Assembly (NCBI RefSeq): GCF_030253575.1
Contig: NC_080561.1
Span: 6,337,001-6,401,000 of the forward strand
Direction: 5' to 3'
Source of the DNA: Rhododendron vialii
Lineage: Eukaryota; Streptophyta; Magnoliopsida; Ericales; Ericaceae
DNA: 64,000 nucleotides
A program made the translations under genes and the position numbers. Under the pieces are notes generated by a model, which saw only the letters and a program-made list of their open reading frames with translations, did not search any database and had not been told where the DNA came from. Below, one piece after another: positions 32,101 through 43,987 of this stretch; within the stretch, counting starts at the first letter, position 1; each line of letters opens with the position of its first letter.

Positions 32101-35100
32101 AATTCACCCAAAAGAGGCATGAGTCCTAGTTTTCTTAACTTACCTATCAAAACAACTAAATCTTATTAGGGCCCATCTTATTATTGATGCAGATACAAAG
32201 GTACTTACTGCAATCAGGAAGTAGCTATCAAAATCCTGAAGCCTGACCAAATAAATGCAGACTGCCGGAAGGATTTTGCTCAAGAAGTATTTATTTTGAG
32301 GTTTGTCAAATCATTACTTTTCGATTGAGTTTATATCATTATATGTGTAGTTATTTTGCATATATGGTGCACCCCTTTTGCTGAACTACTACAATCCCAT
32401 TAATGACACATGATGAATGTGATCATTCCTGAAGCTTCTAGCAGCAATAATTACGCTTTCTTACGCTTTTCTTGTTATTCCTTTTCTTTTTTTCCCAAAT
32501 ATTGATTTCAGTATAGTGAGTTATCATCTCACTCTAGTTATCATCTTTTTCACTGTGATGAGGGAAATGTTATAGTAGAAAACAGATAATGCAATGATCT
32601 AATTTAAAAATGTTTACTTTAGGTCTTCCAACTTGCTCCTCTTTTTGACACTTGCAGGAAAGTTCGGCACAGGAATGTTGTACAATTCATTGGTGCATGT
32701 ACCCAATCTCCAAGCTTATGCATTGTTACAGGTATAATCGTGTGTCTCCATGTATGTCTAGGGGAATGCATTTTGTAGTTGGAGTTTTTCGTCGTCTTCT
32801 TTTGGAGCATTTTCTTATTCTAACTATTCAAAGTTTTTGTGTTTTATCTTCACAACTCCAGAATTTATGTCTGGTGGAAGTGTGTATGACTATCTCCACA
32901 AACGAAAGGGTACTTTTAAGCTACCATCTTTATTAAGAGTAGCAATCAATATCTCAAAGGGCATGGACTACTTGCACCAGAACAATATAATTCATAGAGA
33001 CTTGAAGGCTGCCAATCTTCTGATGGATGAGCATGATGTGAGATGGTTTCTTTATTGTATTCTTGATACTGCGAAACTTGTTTTTTTATTTTTATATCGT
33101 AATTTCGGTTCGCCAGGGAACTCATTCCTATTTTGAAGCATTGACAATGCGCAAAACTTTTCACTTCGTTCACCCAACCCAATGTGAGCTTCTGGTGTGT
33201 TGTCACTTTGTAGACAGATATGCATCAGCATAGTAGTTACTGTCATAAAATCTCAGCTTGAATCATCTCTTCTCATGTCATCCATCAAATTTTTTTGAAG
33301 AGCTATCAGTTGCGGACACTTTTTATATTGGCAACAGTTGAATTCAATGAAATCCGAGATTCTTTCTGCCTTGTCTAATCCCCAAAAGTCTTTATCAGTT
33401 CCATTGATATGGTATTTACAAGGCATTGAAATTCAGTATGATTAAAGACTAAGTCCAAGCAATGTCTAAAAAACACTCTGTATAATATTGTGTTACAGGT
33501 TGTTAAGGTGGCTGATTTTGGAGTTGCTAGAGTAAAAGCTCAATCTGGAGTTATGACGGTAGAAACCGGGACATATAGATGGATGGCTCCTGAGGTATTT
33601 GTATTTTGAATGAAATCTTGTTCTAAGCCAGATATGATGCCCTATAGGATAAAAGATGATATGAGGAACAACAAAGACATACTTGACCATGGTAGCAGAG
33701 TGCTATATGATGTGGTTTTCGTGAGTGTTCAGTACTTCAGTCAGTTCAGCATGAAAAAATTTAGTCAATAGTGAACACTTGCCGCTTAAGCCGTGTTGCG
33801 GCCACTTATTGCTCGTGATGCCTCAGATTCTGCTTTTGGCTTACAGATCAAAAGCAACTCAAATAAGCTTAACAGAACTGATTGTTTTGCCTATCAAAAA
33901 AACAAAGCTGATTGTTTAGAAGCTCCATTTTGATACTATTCAGCTTTTATTTAACTAACACCGAGAAAAAGGTGCTAGTTCTTGGTGACAATTGTTATGC
34001 ATCTTCTAATGGAGGTTGACTTCATTATTTGCTTCTGATATTTCTTCTGCGTTAAAGGTTATAGAGCACAAGAGTTATGACCACAAGGCTGATATTTTTA
34101 GCTATGGAATTGTAATGTGGGAGTTGTTAACTGGAAAGGTAACATTTTGTGGTGACAACCAATCAATTTGTGCTGACTTAAAAAAAAAAAAAATCAATTT
34201 GCTACAATTGTTTCTGTACCGTAATAGGCGTTCGCATTTGACTTTTTAGATTCCATACGAGTATTTAACCCCTTTACAAGCTGCCGTTGGAGTAGTTCAA
34301 CAGGTAAATATCTATTTCCCTACCATTGTTGGCTTGTTAGTCGTTACTGGTTAGTGGTTACATGTAGGCATGTAGCTTTCACCACATTTTTTACTTTCAA
34401 CTTAGTCTTCTGTAACGAGAAACCAAGCGACTGTCATTGCCTGGGTTTCAGGGTTTACGGCCTACCATTCCAAAGAACGCTCATCGAAAACTTGCTGAGC
34501 TGCTTCGGAAATGCTGGCAGCAAGATCCAACTTCAAGACCCGACTTTTCTGAAATAACAGAAATCCTGCAGCAAATTGCAAAGGAGGTAACCTCTAGTTC
34601 TATTTTGTGAATAATTGTACCAACTTTCTTGCATAGCTTTTATACACATTTCTTACCACGTGAGGTAAACTTGGTTGCATTAAGAGAAGCCAATGGTGTG
34701 TGTACTAATAAGAGAGGTTATTGATTGAAGAAGGTGGGAGGTCATAATTTGATTGGTAGTTGAGTTTTTGTTGTCTCGATCGAGAGAGAGGGTTGTAAAA
34801 CCCGCTTCTAGGCAACCTTCTCAACAACTAAGAGATCCATTCGGAAACATGGGGCCGAATTGAAGGATTGAAGCACCGAGCAAGCTTCTGCTTTTGGTTT
34901 TTCCCAATTGCATAATCTCTATATGCAGTTTTCCCAACTGGTTCTCAGTTCTCACTAATCAAGCATGCTTAAAGATTTCCTATATATCTAGGCCAAACAT
35001 GTAAGGTAACAGATGATGTACATGGAACAGGTTGAAGATGAGGGAGATGACCGACGCAAAGAGAAATCATCCGGCGGATTCCTTTCAGTCCTCAAGCGGG

Positions 35101-35111
35101 GACTTAACTGA
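26171..35111 (+). CDS. STY46: STY46-like ACT-domain Ser/Thr/Tyr protein kinase, complete, 16 exons
   Basis: The gene encodes a 551-residue cytosolic Raf-like kinase of the STY8/STY17/STY46 family, known to phosphorylate chloroplast transit peptides. Exons: 26171-26340, 27348-27462, 28355-28431, 28602-28697, 29528-29582, 30246-30356, 30802-30852, 31815-31990, 32193-32300, 32658-32731, 32862-33037, 33499-33594, 34058-34138, 34250-34303, 34452-34586, 35031-35111. All introns are GT-AG and the frame is continuous to TGA. Residues about 154-222 form an ACT domain ([40 protein letters not shown]). The kinase domain, about 268-525, has G-loop [12 protein letters not shown] (273-284), Lys297 in VAIK, Glu315, HRDLKAAN (389-396), DFG (409-411) and APE (433-435), so it should be active. 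The start fits the family N-terminus ([24 protein letters not shown]). The choice of STY46 over its paralogues rests on the N-terminal part. A second copy starts at 57746. Confidence 0.95.
26586..26890 (+). repeat. Diverged tandem repeat in kinase intron 1
   Basis: Two units of about 170 bp both contain AACGAGCTTCA, GGCTATCCGAT or GGTTATCCGAT, AAGCAGATCGCGAGTAGC and GAAAATCATAAGTTG. They are followed at 26980-27025 by GAGCGAACATGAGCTCGAAC. The sequence looks like an old hAT element of the 24287 type. It is also in copy B (58155-58480), so it predates the duplication. Confidence 0.6.
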
Positions 35112-35281
35112 CGCAAAGGGGGACATGGTTTTTACAGTTATACATGAGCTAATACGTGTTTACATTTATAATTGTGGCCATTTCCCATCTGCTTTTTTCA
35201 TCTGAACTCTGTAGCTTTTGTTCTATTGATCGACGTTTCATTGACGGTTCTTTCTGATACCCTTTTTTTTTTTGTTTTTTT

Positions 35282-36285
35282 CAATTTTGCTATGGGTACT
35301 ACACATTTGTACCGAAAGGTGTACAACACGCTAAGGTAGAAGGGGGGCCACCGAAGAGTTCAAAATGAACTCAAAACAACATCCTGAAAATTAGAGAGAG
35401 AAAAAGGAACCCGTCTTTTTTTCAAATTCCAACTCTGAAAACCTACCCCAAACTCATCGACGCCGACAAATCCCCCCAAGCGCCATTAACGGCAACCGGC
35501 GCCTCCAAGTCCAAGCAAAAAATTGGTACGTCTCTCTCTCTCTCTCATGAGGTTTGGGATGCGAAAGGGGGCTATTGGTTGAGGTGAGGTTAGAGGTTGT
35601 TAAATGGGCTTTTGGGGGAGTCGATGTGCTGTGTAGGAGGAGAACGCGACGAGCTGGAGTGGAAAGTTGCGGCTGTGGAGGGGGAGGAGAGGGTGGTGGG
35701 TTTGATCTTAAAATGAAAACCCTATATCTTAAATTTTTTTGCTCTGTAAAATCCAAACTCAATTTTTTTTTCTTGATATGGGCTTCCGACCATGAATTTT
35801 TCTTGTTTATGGGGTTTGTGCTTCATCAGAAGAAAGCTCATTTCGACGGCGAACAACACTCTGTTACTCAAATGGCAGAGATGATCAAGCAAATCTCAAC
35901 CTATGTGAAACATTCAATGGAGAATCTGGACTATGGTGTGGTTGCGGACAATGTTTGTATAGCTTGGTTGAGAACTTTAGTGACTTGTCAAAATGAACGG
36001 GATTGTATGTTTGACAGGCACATACCAATTTTTTGCTCGACCTTGGAGGCGCCGTTCGCCGATAATGGCGCTTTGGGGGATTTGTCGGCATCAATGGAGT
36101 TTGGGGTGGGTTTTCATAGGATTTTGGATAAAGTTTGAGTTCCTTTTAATTTCTCTAATTTCCTGGGTTTTGTTTTGAGTTCATTTTGATAATTTTGGGT
36201 GATTTCTGTTTTGGGTGAGCCCCCCCTACCACCTCAGCGTGTTGTACACCTTCGGTACAAATGTGTAGTATCCATAGCAAAATTG
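35282..36285. mobile_element. Long-inverted-repeat (Mutator-like) element with internal open frame
   Basis: The ends CAATTTTGCTATGGGTACTA and its inverse extend as inverted repeats of about 250 bp (35282-35530 against 36018-36285). Shared segments are CATTTGTACCGAA, GTGTACAACACGCT, GACAAATCCCCC and CAAGCAAAAAATTGGTA (variant GAGC). The flanks are poly-T, so a 9-bp target duplication cannot be proved. A 194-residue frame (35554-36138) runs from the middle into the right arm. I recognise no domain. Its middle (QHSVTQMAEMIKQISTYVKH) is not low-complexity, so it could be a captured gene fragment. It lies about 170 bp after the kinase stop codon. Confidence 0.75.
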
Positions 36286-36299
36286 TTTTTTTTTTAATT

Positions 36300-37657
<1,358 letters not shown>

Positions 37658-38500
37658 ATCACAACTGCCGTAAAAGACTAGTTTCATTAATTGAATGAAA
37701 TAAAGATATACAATGAGGCTTGATACACGCTTCAAGGGGCATATAAAATGATGACATTGCGTACCACCCAAAGAAGGAAATACCGTAAAAGACTAGCGTG
37801 AACAAGATAAACACTCGCAAAGACTGAGAGATTTAGCATTCGGGGGGGAAAAAAAATGACCCCGATAAGATATTATCCAATTTCACATTCTACTATGTAT
37901 CTTTTGGATAGACTACTTAGGCTGACTAGAGAAGTTTGTTTTCTCTCTAGCAAGACGCTATCAAGCGGGACCCATTATGCCAAAGCAATCAATTAATTCA
38001 CCAATTAAAAATAGTAGAATTGATGAGTTGGCAATTGAAGACTCATTTCTCACTCTTCAAACTTGAAGAGAGAGAAAGAGAGAGAGAGAGAGAGATGGTG
38101 TAGGAAGTTTGCTTCTTCTTTTGGATGGTGTTTTGATGACATGGTTATTCAAATTTGGTTTGATTTTTCTTTTCCCGTACTTTTGCCTCCTTCATTGGAG
38201 ATGCTCTTAGGTAGTCGAATGCTGAAATATTTAAAGTCATATGACCTTTCCGAAAGAGTGTGCAATAAGCTTCCACCTCAAGAACTTACAACGAGCTTTA
38301 TCGCAAACAAGATCTGTACATACTAAAAATCGAAGTTTTCTCACTATCTACGAATGAATCAAAAAATGCAAAACTAAGAAACAATATCCATAAAACACCC
38401 AGGACGAATACGTAGTTCACTAGACATGTCGATACACTCGTAGACTATTATATATGTAAGGCAACAGACTCAGCAAATAGGGGTTTTTGGTTTGCAACTG

Positions 38501-38550
38501 GCCCCACATCGAGTATAAGAGAGACAGATGAGTGCTAAGTTGGTATAAAA
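38501..38550 (+). promoter_or_regulatory. U2 promoter, copy B
   Basis: USE GCCCCACATCG lies at 38501-38511 and TATAAAA at 38544-38550, with the same 32-bp gap as copy A. Confidence 0.87.
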
Positions 38551-38576
38551 CAGACAGCCCATCCAATTTCCAAATC

Positions 38577-38772
38577 ATACCTTTCTCGGCCTTTTGGCTA
38601 AGATCAAGTGTAGTATCTGTTCTTATCAGTTTAATATCTGATACGTGGGCCATTGGCTCACACGATATTAAATTAATTTTTTAAGGGAAGGATCCATTAC
38701 AGTAGCTTGCTGCTGGGGTTCCTCGCGCGTCGTTTTGGCTTTGCACTACTGCCTTGACTTGGCGCACCCCAC
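38577..38772 (+). ncRNA. U2: U2 snRNA gene, copy B
   Basis: The 5' half matches copy A, including the branch-site segment GTAGTA. The Sm site is AATTTTTTAA. Unlike A, stem III pairs well (GGATCC against GGGTTCC) and the IIb region reads CATTGGCTCACACGATATT as in other plants, so this copy looks the better conserved of the two. The 3' box CAAATCTAGTCCAA follows at 38774-38787. Confidence 0.95.
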
Positions 38773-39409
38773 CCAAATCTAGTCCAAATTTTGGCGAGCA
38801 AATGAATTCAACTTTGTTTTTGATGGCAGAACTTACAACTTTCATATACAGATACAATTTTGCAACTTTACGTAATTCAAATGTGCCTTTGTACTTGATT
38901 CAGTTAATTCTTTCAATTTTCAATTAAACCCATCAATAAAGCTGAACTAATTATAACCTCTTAAAAGGGAGCCAATTAATATCATGAACACATTTTGTTG
39001 GTTTGAACCCCCTTTTACTAATCCCATTTTTTTTTCCTCAATCGATTGGATTCTATTTGTTGGTTTGAACTTCCTTTTGTGAAATTCGTTTCCTCTGAAA
39101 TTCCTAGTCGAAAACCATGGCCTGCCAATCCAATTTGAGTATTTGATAGGTTGGTTAGTCAAGGATAAATCCCTACAATTCCTGTGTGTCAAACTCGCCG
39201 TAAGTGACAATCATATCGGAAAAAGATTTAAAGCCCAGGTTTAGCTCAGAAAATTGCAAAGTTTTTATCGATCCATGAGCAATTAAGTGACACGATTAGA
39301 TCATAAATCTTGGATTAATCAGAAATCTTAGACAGAGCAATCAAAAGCATCAAAAACTTTGGACAGGGGACGTCAGATGTGTTCTGTGGAGAAGTTGGAT
39401 ATAACTCAA

Positions 39410-39462
39410 GTCCCACATCGGCTCTTGAAAGTTTTGTTCTCAAATGAAAGTGATACAAAAAG
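39410..39462 (+). promoter_or_regulatory. U5 gene 2 promoter with altered TATA-like box, copy B
   Basis: The USE GTCCCACATCG is perfect (39410-39420). The TATA-like box reads GATACAAAAAG at 39452-39462, where copy A has GATACATAAAG. The loss of T may weaken or misplace initiation. Confidence 0.7.
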
Positions 39463-39490
39463 ATAGGCAACCCAATTGCTCAAAATCACG

Positions 39491-39613
39491 CAGCCACGCG
39501 GTGAGCACAAAGCGAACTATTCTTTCGCCTTTTACTAAAGAATACCGTGTGCTCGCCGCATTTAGTGGCATACGCCTATTTTTGGAGGGGTCCTTCCTTA
39601 CGTTAGGACTCCC
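39491..39613 (+). ncRNA. U5: U5 snRNA gene 2, copy B
   Basis: The RNA sequence is identical to copy A by eye, with a perfect long stem, loop 1, Sm site ATTTTTGG and 3' hairpin. The 3' box region CAAACCAAGTCTGAA is kept. Activity depends on the altered TATA-like box. Confidence 0.93.
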
Positions 39614-39739
39614 TTACAAACCAAGTCTGAAATTTTCGCTCCATTCTGATTTGTGACCTCTCAAATCTCAACAATGGTTCTGTATTCTGCAGTTAAAGTT
39701 CTTTCTCCATCTATGTGAGCGTGTTTTCATTTTAGAGAG

Positions 39740-40024
39740 ATGGAAAGAGAAACTAGTAGAGAGGAAGAAGCAGCCTAGGCCCAAGGTGGGTATATGGAGG
39801 TATGTATTTGGGTTTTTGTCGATATAGCTGTGGTAAAATGTGCTATTCAGCTCGGCATACCTGATGCCCTGGAAACCCATGACGGCCCCACGACACTCCC
39901 CGATCTTTCCTCCGCCCTCCACCACCACATCATGAGGTTTCTAATTCACCGTAAAATCTTTAAAGATGATCCCACCGGATACCTACCTCCAAATGCCACT
40001 GTCGCGCCTTCTCACGAAAAATAG
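39740..40024 (+). pseudogene. O-methyltransferase N-terminal fragment, copy B
   Basis: Counterpart of 3617-3920. The frame from 39794 keeps VVKCAIQLGIPDALETHDG. It differs by a 21-base in-frame loss in the middle (SSALHHHI, where A has SSALGCSPSALHHHI) and small changes near the broken start. It remains truncated after 40024. Sequence to 40560 holds no other feature. Confidence 0.72.
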
Positions 40025-40554
40025 CGACAAGAGCGTGATGGATTTCGTGTTCTCTACGATTCTTAGGAAGAGAATGCGTAGATACTGTTAATATGGATCT
40101 AAGAACCGGCCGCTACGTATCGATTTTTGTACCGGCGCTACCCATAATTTATGTACTGTCAATATGGATCTAAGAATGCGTAGAATGCTATACGGGTGCT
40201 ACCCATAATTTATGTACCATCCGATTCTCGCAACATATGGCTAAGAAACTGATTTTTTTTGCTGTTTTCATCTCTTTTTTTTTGGGAATTTGCTATACAA
40301 GAGGGCCCAAAGTAAGCGTTCGAGTGGTTCTTCTTCCTTAAAACAGATGATAGAGAGGAAAGAGATTACACAACGAGGCCGTTCTGCTAAATCACAAGAG
40401 AATATACTGATTTTGTTTCAATATCTTCTAATCGCAGCATCAAACTTGAAAAGTGGTATAGTTTGAAACGTGGTCCAACTTTGTCTATTTCTTGGAAATT
40501 TGATACTAATAGGGTAATGAAACTTGAGGGATTTACCAAAGTTTAAGAAGCCAA

Positions 40555-40571
40555 AGGAACTAGCTATAAAT
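40555..40571 (+). promoter_or_regulatory. U4 promoter lacking its USE, copy B
   Basis: TATAAAT is kept at 40565-40571. GGAAC is followed directly by TAGCTATAAAT, whereas copy A has 46 more bases there (4456-4501) that hold the USE. No USE-like CCCACAT is seen in the 150 bp upstream. Confidence 0.85.
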
Positions 40572-40596
40572 TGAAGAATTGTAAGCATTATGAAGT

Positions 40597-40754
40597 ATTT
40601 TTGCGCTTGGGGCAATGATGCAACTAGTGAGGTAATAACCGAGGTGCGTCAATTGCTGGTTGAAAACTATTTCCAAACCCCCTCTTCGGCCTGGGTTCAG
40701 CCTTGGCCGTTGAGAATTTCTGGAAGGGCCTCCCTCTAACCAAGGGTAAAGCCC
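40597..40754 (+). ncRNA. U4: U4 snRNA gene, copy B, probably silent
   Basis: It is a full-length match to the copy A gene, including the Sm variant AATTTCTGG and the 3' box. It has several substitutions in functional stems: ATTTTTGCGC at the 5' end (A: ATCTTTGCGC), GATGCAACTAG (A: GACGCAGCTAG) and GAGGTGCG (A: GAGGCGCG). The changes replace Watson-Crick pairs with weaker ones. With the USE gone, this looks like a pseudogene in the making. Confidence 0.85.
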
Positions 40755-40991
40755 TACAATTCTTAGTCAAAATTTCTAGCCGATTGAATGGCAAATTGAT
40801 TTTCTTTATGTTTATAATAATACATACAGAGAGCAAATTTAATAGGAAAATTATGCCATATTTGAATAGCTTAATGAGAATGTTAGTGTTAGATTCCGAT
40901 GTAGTAAATACGAAGCGGTTTGGGTCTATTTCATGATTGGCAGAAAAATCTTAACTCACAGACAATCCATTAATAAACAGCTTATCATCCA

Positions 40992-41269
40992 CCCGCCACA
41001 ATCAACTCATCCTCTCCATATGCACCCGTAGTGCACCCCATAACAATGGAAAGGCCCGCCACAATCAACTCATCCTCTCCATATGCACCCGTAGTGCACC
41101 CCATAACAATGGAAAGGCCCGCCAGAATCAACTCATCCTCTCCATATGCACCCGTAGTGCACTCCATAACAATGGAAAGGTAGTGCACCCCATAACAATG
41201 GAAAGGCCCGCCACAATCAACTCATCCTCTCCATATGCACCCGTAGTGCACCCCATAACAATGGAAAGG
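40992..41269 (+). repeat. 63-bp minisatellite downstream of U4, copy B (expanded)
   Basis: Three full units (40992-41054, 41055-41117, 41118-41180), a 26-bp partial unit and a fourth full unit (41207-41269). Units are nearly identical, unlike the eroded array in copy A. The GATCGGAACCATGGCCATGG segment follows. Confidence 0.92.
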
Positions 41270-41704
41270 CGATCGGAACCATGGCCATGGCCCATGGCCC
41301 GTTTAGAGAAAAAAGGGCAATTTCTGAAGTTCTACATAACTTATTAAAAGCAAGAATTACTACACCCCATAACAATGGAAAGGTGATCGGAACCATGGCC
41401 ATGGCCGGTTTAGAGAAAGGGCAATTTCTAAAGTTCTACAGAACTTATTAAACGCAAGAATTTTTTTCGTAGATCATAACGATGGAAAGAGTGAAAGCTA
41501 TTAACAAGTCCGCAGTCTTACTATGAAACCATGATGAGATAAAGTGGCAATTAGATACTCAAATCCTTAATATATGCGACTAGTAAACAAAAGGAAGATT
41601 TAATACAGCAAAGCGATTCGATTCGAGTTGAGTTGCTCAAGCGACTTTGTTCAAATACTTGGACAGGGATGTGTTCTCTGGAGAAGTTAGATATACTTGG
41701 CCTC

Positions 41705-41756
41705 GTCCCACATTGACAGTCGAAAGTTTTGTTCTGAAATGAAAGTCATACATAAG
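41705..41756 (+). promoter_or_regulatory. U5 gene 3 promoter, copy B
   Basis: USE GTCCCACATTG lies at 41705-41715, with the CATACATAAG TATA-like box about 33 bp on, as in copy A. Confidence 0.73.
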
Positions 41757-41783
41757 ATAGGCAACTCGGTGGTTCAAAACCAC

Positions 41784-41908
41784 GTAGCCACGCGGAGAGC
41801 ACAAAGCAAACTATTCTTTCGCCTTTTACTAAAGAATACCGTGCGCTCGCCACAGAAAGTGGCATACCGAAGTTTTTGGAGGGGTCTTTTCCTTTGGCTT
41901 AGACTCCC
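41784..41908 (+). ncRNA. U5: U5 snRNA gene 3, variant, copy B
   Basis: Loop 1 is intact. It shares the weak stem foot (GCGGAGAGCACA) and the Sm site AGTTTTTGG with the copy A gene. It differs by CCGTGCGCTCGCCAC on the 3' side of the stem (A: CTGTGTGCTCGCCAT). Confidence 0.84.
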
Positions 41909-42555
41909 TATCAAACCAAATCCGAAATTTTGCAGTTTCACTTAAATTTTGGGCTCTCTAAGAATACTGAATGAGGAAAATTCTTTTCAAAGGTGGTCCA
42001 CAAGTTCATAAATTCTTTTCTCCTTGATAATCATTTCATTTATTCTTGGCAGCAAAATGTAAGCCATCCATCCATCCACGGAAAAAAAAATCCAAAAAAA
42101 ATGTTGTCTGACCGTATACATGGCTGTTGATCTCCGATAAACTTTAAGTGTTTTACCAAAATAAATGTTTTAACAAAGTCTATATGATTATTGCTTCGGA
42201 TGGTAAGGATAATTTCTCGAAAGTTGCTTTCGGAGTGCCCTACAACCCCAGTAGTGCCCTACATTGCCGCACTACAGGAACTCCAAGCCAAAGAAACTCC
42301 AAACCCAAGAAACCCCGAGTCAACACGAAGGAAATAGCCGTCAAAAGATTCAAAACTCAAGTTTAGCTCAGAAAATTGCCAAGTTCTATTGAACCTTGAG
42401 CTATTAAATGACGATTTGATTAGAAAATTCCTAGATTAAGCCCTTCGAAAGCAGAGCAAAACCATGTATTAGGCTACCAGAAACAGAGGGCAGAGCGGTC
42501 CAAAGCATAAGAACTTGGACAGCGGTGTGTTCAGCCGAGACGTTAGATATACTTC

Positions 42556-42607
42556 GTCCCACATTGGCTGTTGAAAGTTCTGTCGTTAAAGGAGAGTAAT
42601 TCATAAG
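42556..42607 (+). promoter_or_regulatory. U5 gene 4 promoter, copy B
   Basis: USE GTCCCACATTG lies at 42556-42566. The TTCATAAG TATA-like box lies near 42600. Confidence 0.7.
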
Positions 42608-42634
42608 CCAAGGCAACCACAACATTAAATCACG

Positions 42635-42758
42635 CAGCCACGCGGTGAGCACAAGGCGAACTATTCTTTCGCCTTTTACTAAAGAATACCGTGTGCTCGC
42701 CGTTTTAAGTGGCATACGCCAATTTTTGGAGGGGTCCTTCCTTTGGGTAAGGACTCCC
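42635..42758 (+). ncRNA. U5: U5 snRNA gene 4, copy B
   Basis: It has the complete fold. Relative to copy A it has AAGGCGAAC for AAAGCGAAC in the internal loop and CTCGCCGTTT for CTCGCCGCTT, which turns one G-C pair at the stem foot into G-U. Sm site AATTTTTGG and 3' box kept. Confidence 0.92.
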
Positions 42759-42774
42759 TTTCAAACCAAGTCTG

Positions 42775-43987
42775 AAAATTATTTTTATAATTTTTGAAAT
42801 TGAAATGATACAAATTTTCTTGCCAAATATCAGGTTGATTTACATTAGTACCAATTCTAAAATTTTACAATTTCTTTAATCAGGTTGATCGTACATACCA
42901 ATTTTATAATATCCTTGAGAACAATGGGTCGTTAAATTCTTTTGTTATTCAGTTAATTTGAATCAAATATTTACTAATCTCCAATCAATCTGGTTTTTTG
43001 CGCAAATGATTAGACGTCTAGAGCTACATAATAAACGACTCAAATTTTGTCAAAATATGTTGTGGGACCTCACATTACCGGGTGGTGTATTGAAATGGTG
43101 TGTACGTAGCAAAGTTATTTAACGTCTAGAGAAATCATATTCAGTACTCTTTTCGTTCTCATTTTATTTGCTTCCTAAGAAAACTTGTATCATTTTAACC
43201 TTTATAATTTTTGAAAGTTTTTTTTATTTTTTGTATCCTTCAAATCTATTCATCAATACCTTCTAAATGGCGCAAAAAAATTCTAAAAATTATTTTGACA
43301 GCACGAGATTTTGAGTCTTGCGTGTCTACCATTTCACCAGCAAGCTAGGCAATTAAGTTTTGGAAGTCAAAATACACGTTTCCTTGGTAAACAAACGAAA
43401 TGGGACACCAAGGCTAAGAGATTTGAAGATTGAGTTCAAGCTATAAGATTTCCTCAATTTTCTCTAACACATACGAACAGACGTACTATTATACACAGAG
43501 ATAAGAACGATGGCTTTGAAGCTCTCTCAATACTTTTTCCCCCTACTATGCTGATTTCATATTTTTATCCTTTGTGATTAATGAAATACTTCTTCGTTGT
43601 TCAAAAAAAAAAAAAAAAGGACAGCTTTGTCAATGGTTATATCACCGTCTTTTTAGCCCAAAGTTAGATGTTCTGTCTCTTCTTCTTATTTCGCACCAAA
43701 TTTTGGTTACTTGAAATTGGTGCTTCTAAGCTGCATGATGTTATTTCAATATTGTATGCATACGATATCTAGTACTAAATTGTTTTGTTAAAACAAAATT
43801 AGAAATATTAGAAATAATGATAATTAGGATCAAGCACTTTTGGAGTTAAAATTGAAAAACTAAAAAAATGGGCTGGATGGGCCGGGTTTAATCCATAACT
43901 TTACTGCATGGTACAAGGTAAACAAAGGCCCAACGTGGCCCAGACCAATGGATGGGCATTGACTTTGTTTCCAAGCCCACCTAAACA
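42775..43987. other. Intergenic, no recognised feature, copy B
   Basis: Counterpart of 6586-7799, almost identical. No gene is seen. Confidence 0.5.

Noticed and set aside
32837-33136. Separate short kinase genes from the individual open frames at 31809-31994, 32837-33136 and 34016-34249
   Set aside because: They are exons 8, 11 and 13 of one spliced gene, with matching GT-AG borders and phases.
40985-41269. CRISPR-like direct repeat array
   Set aside because: Units are contiguous 63-bp repeats with no spacers, in plant nuclear DNA.
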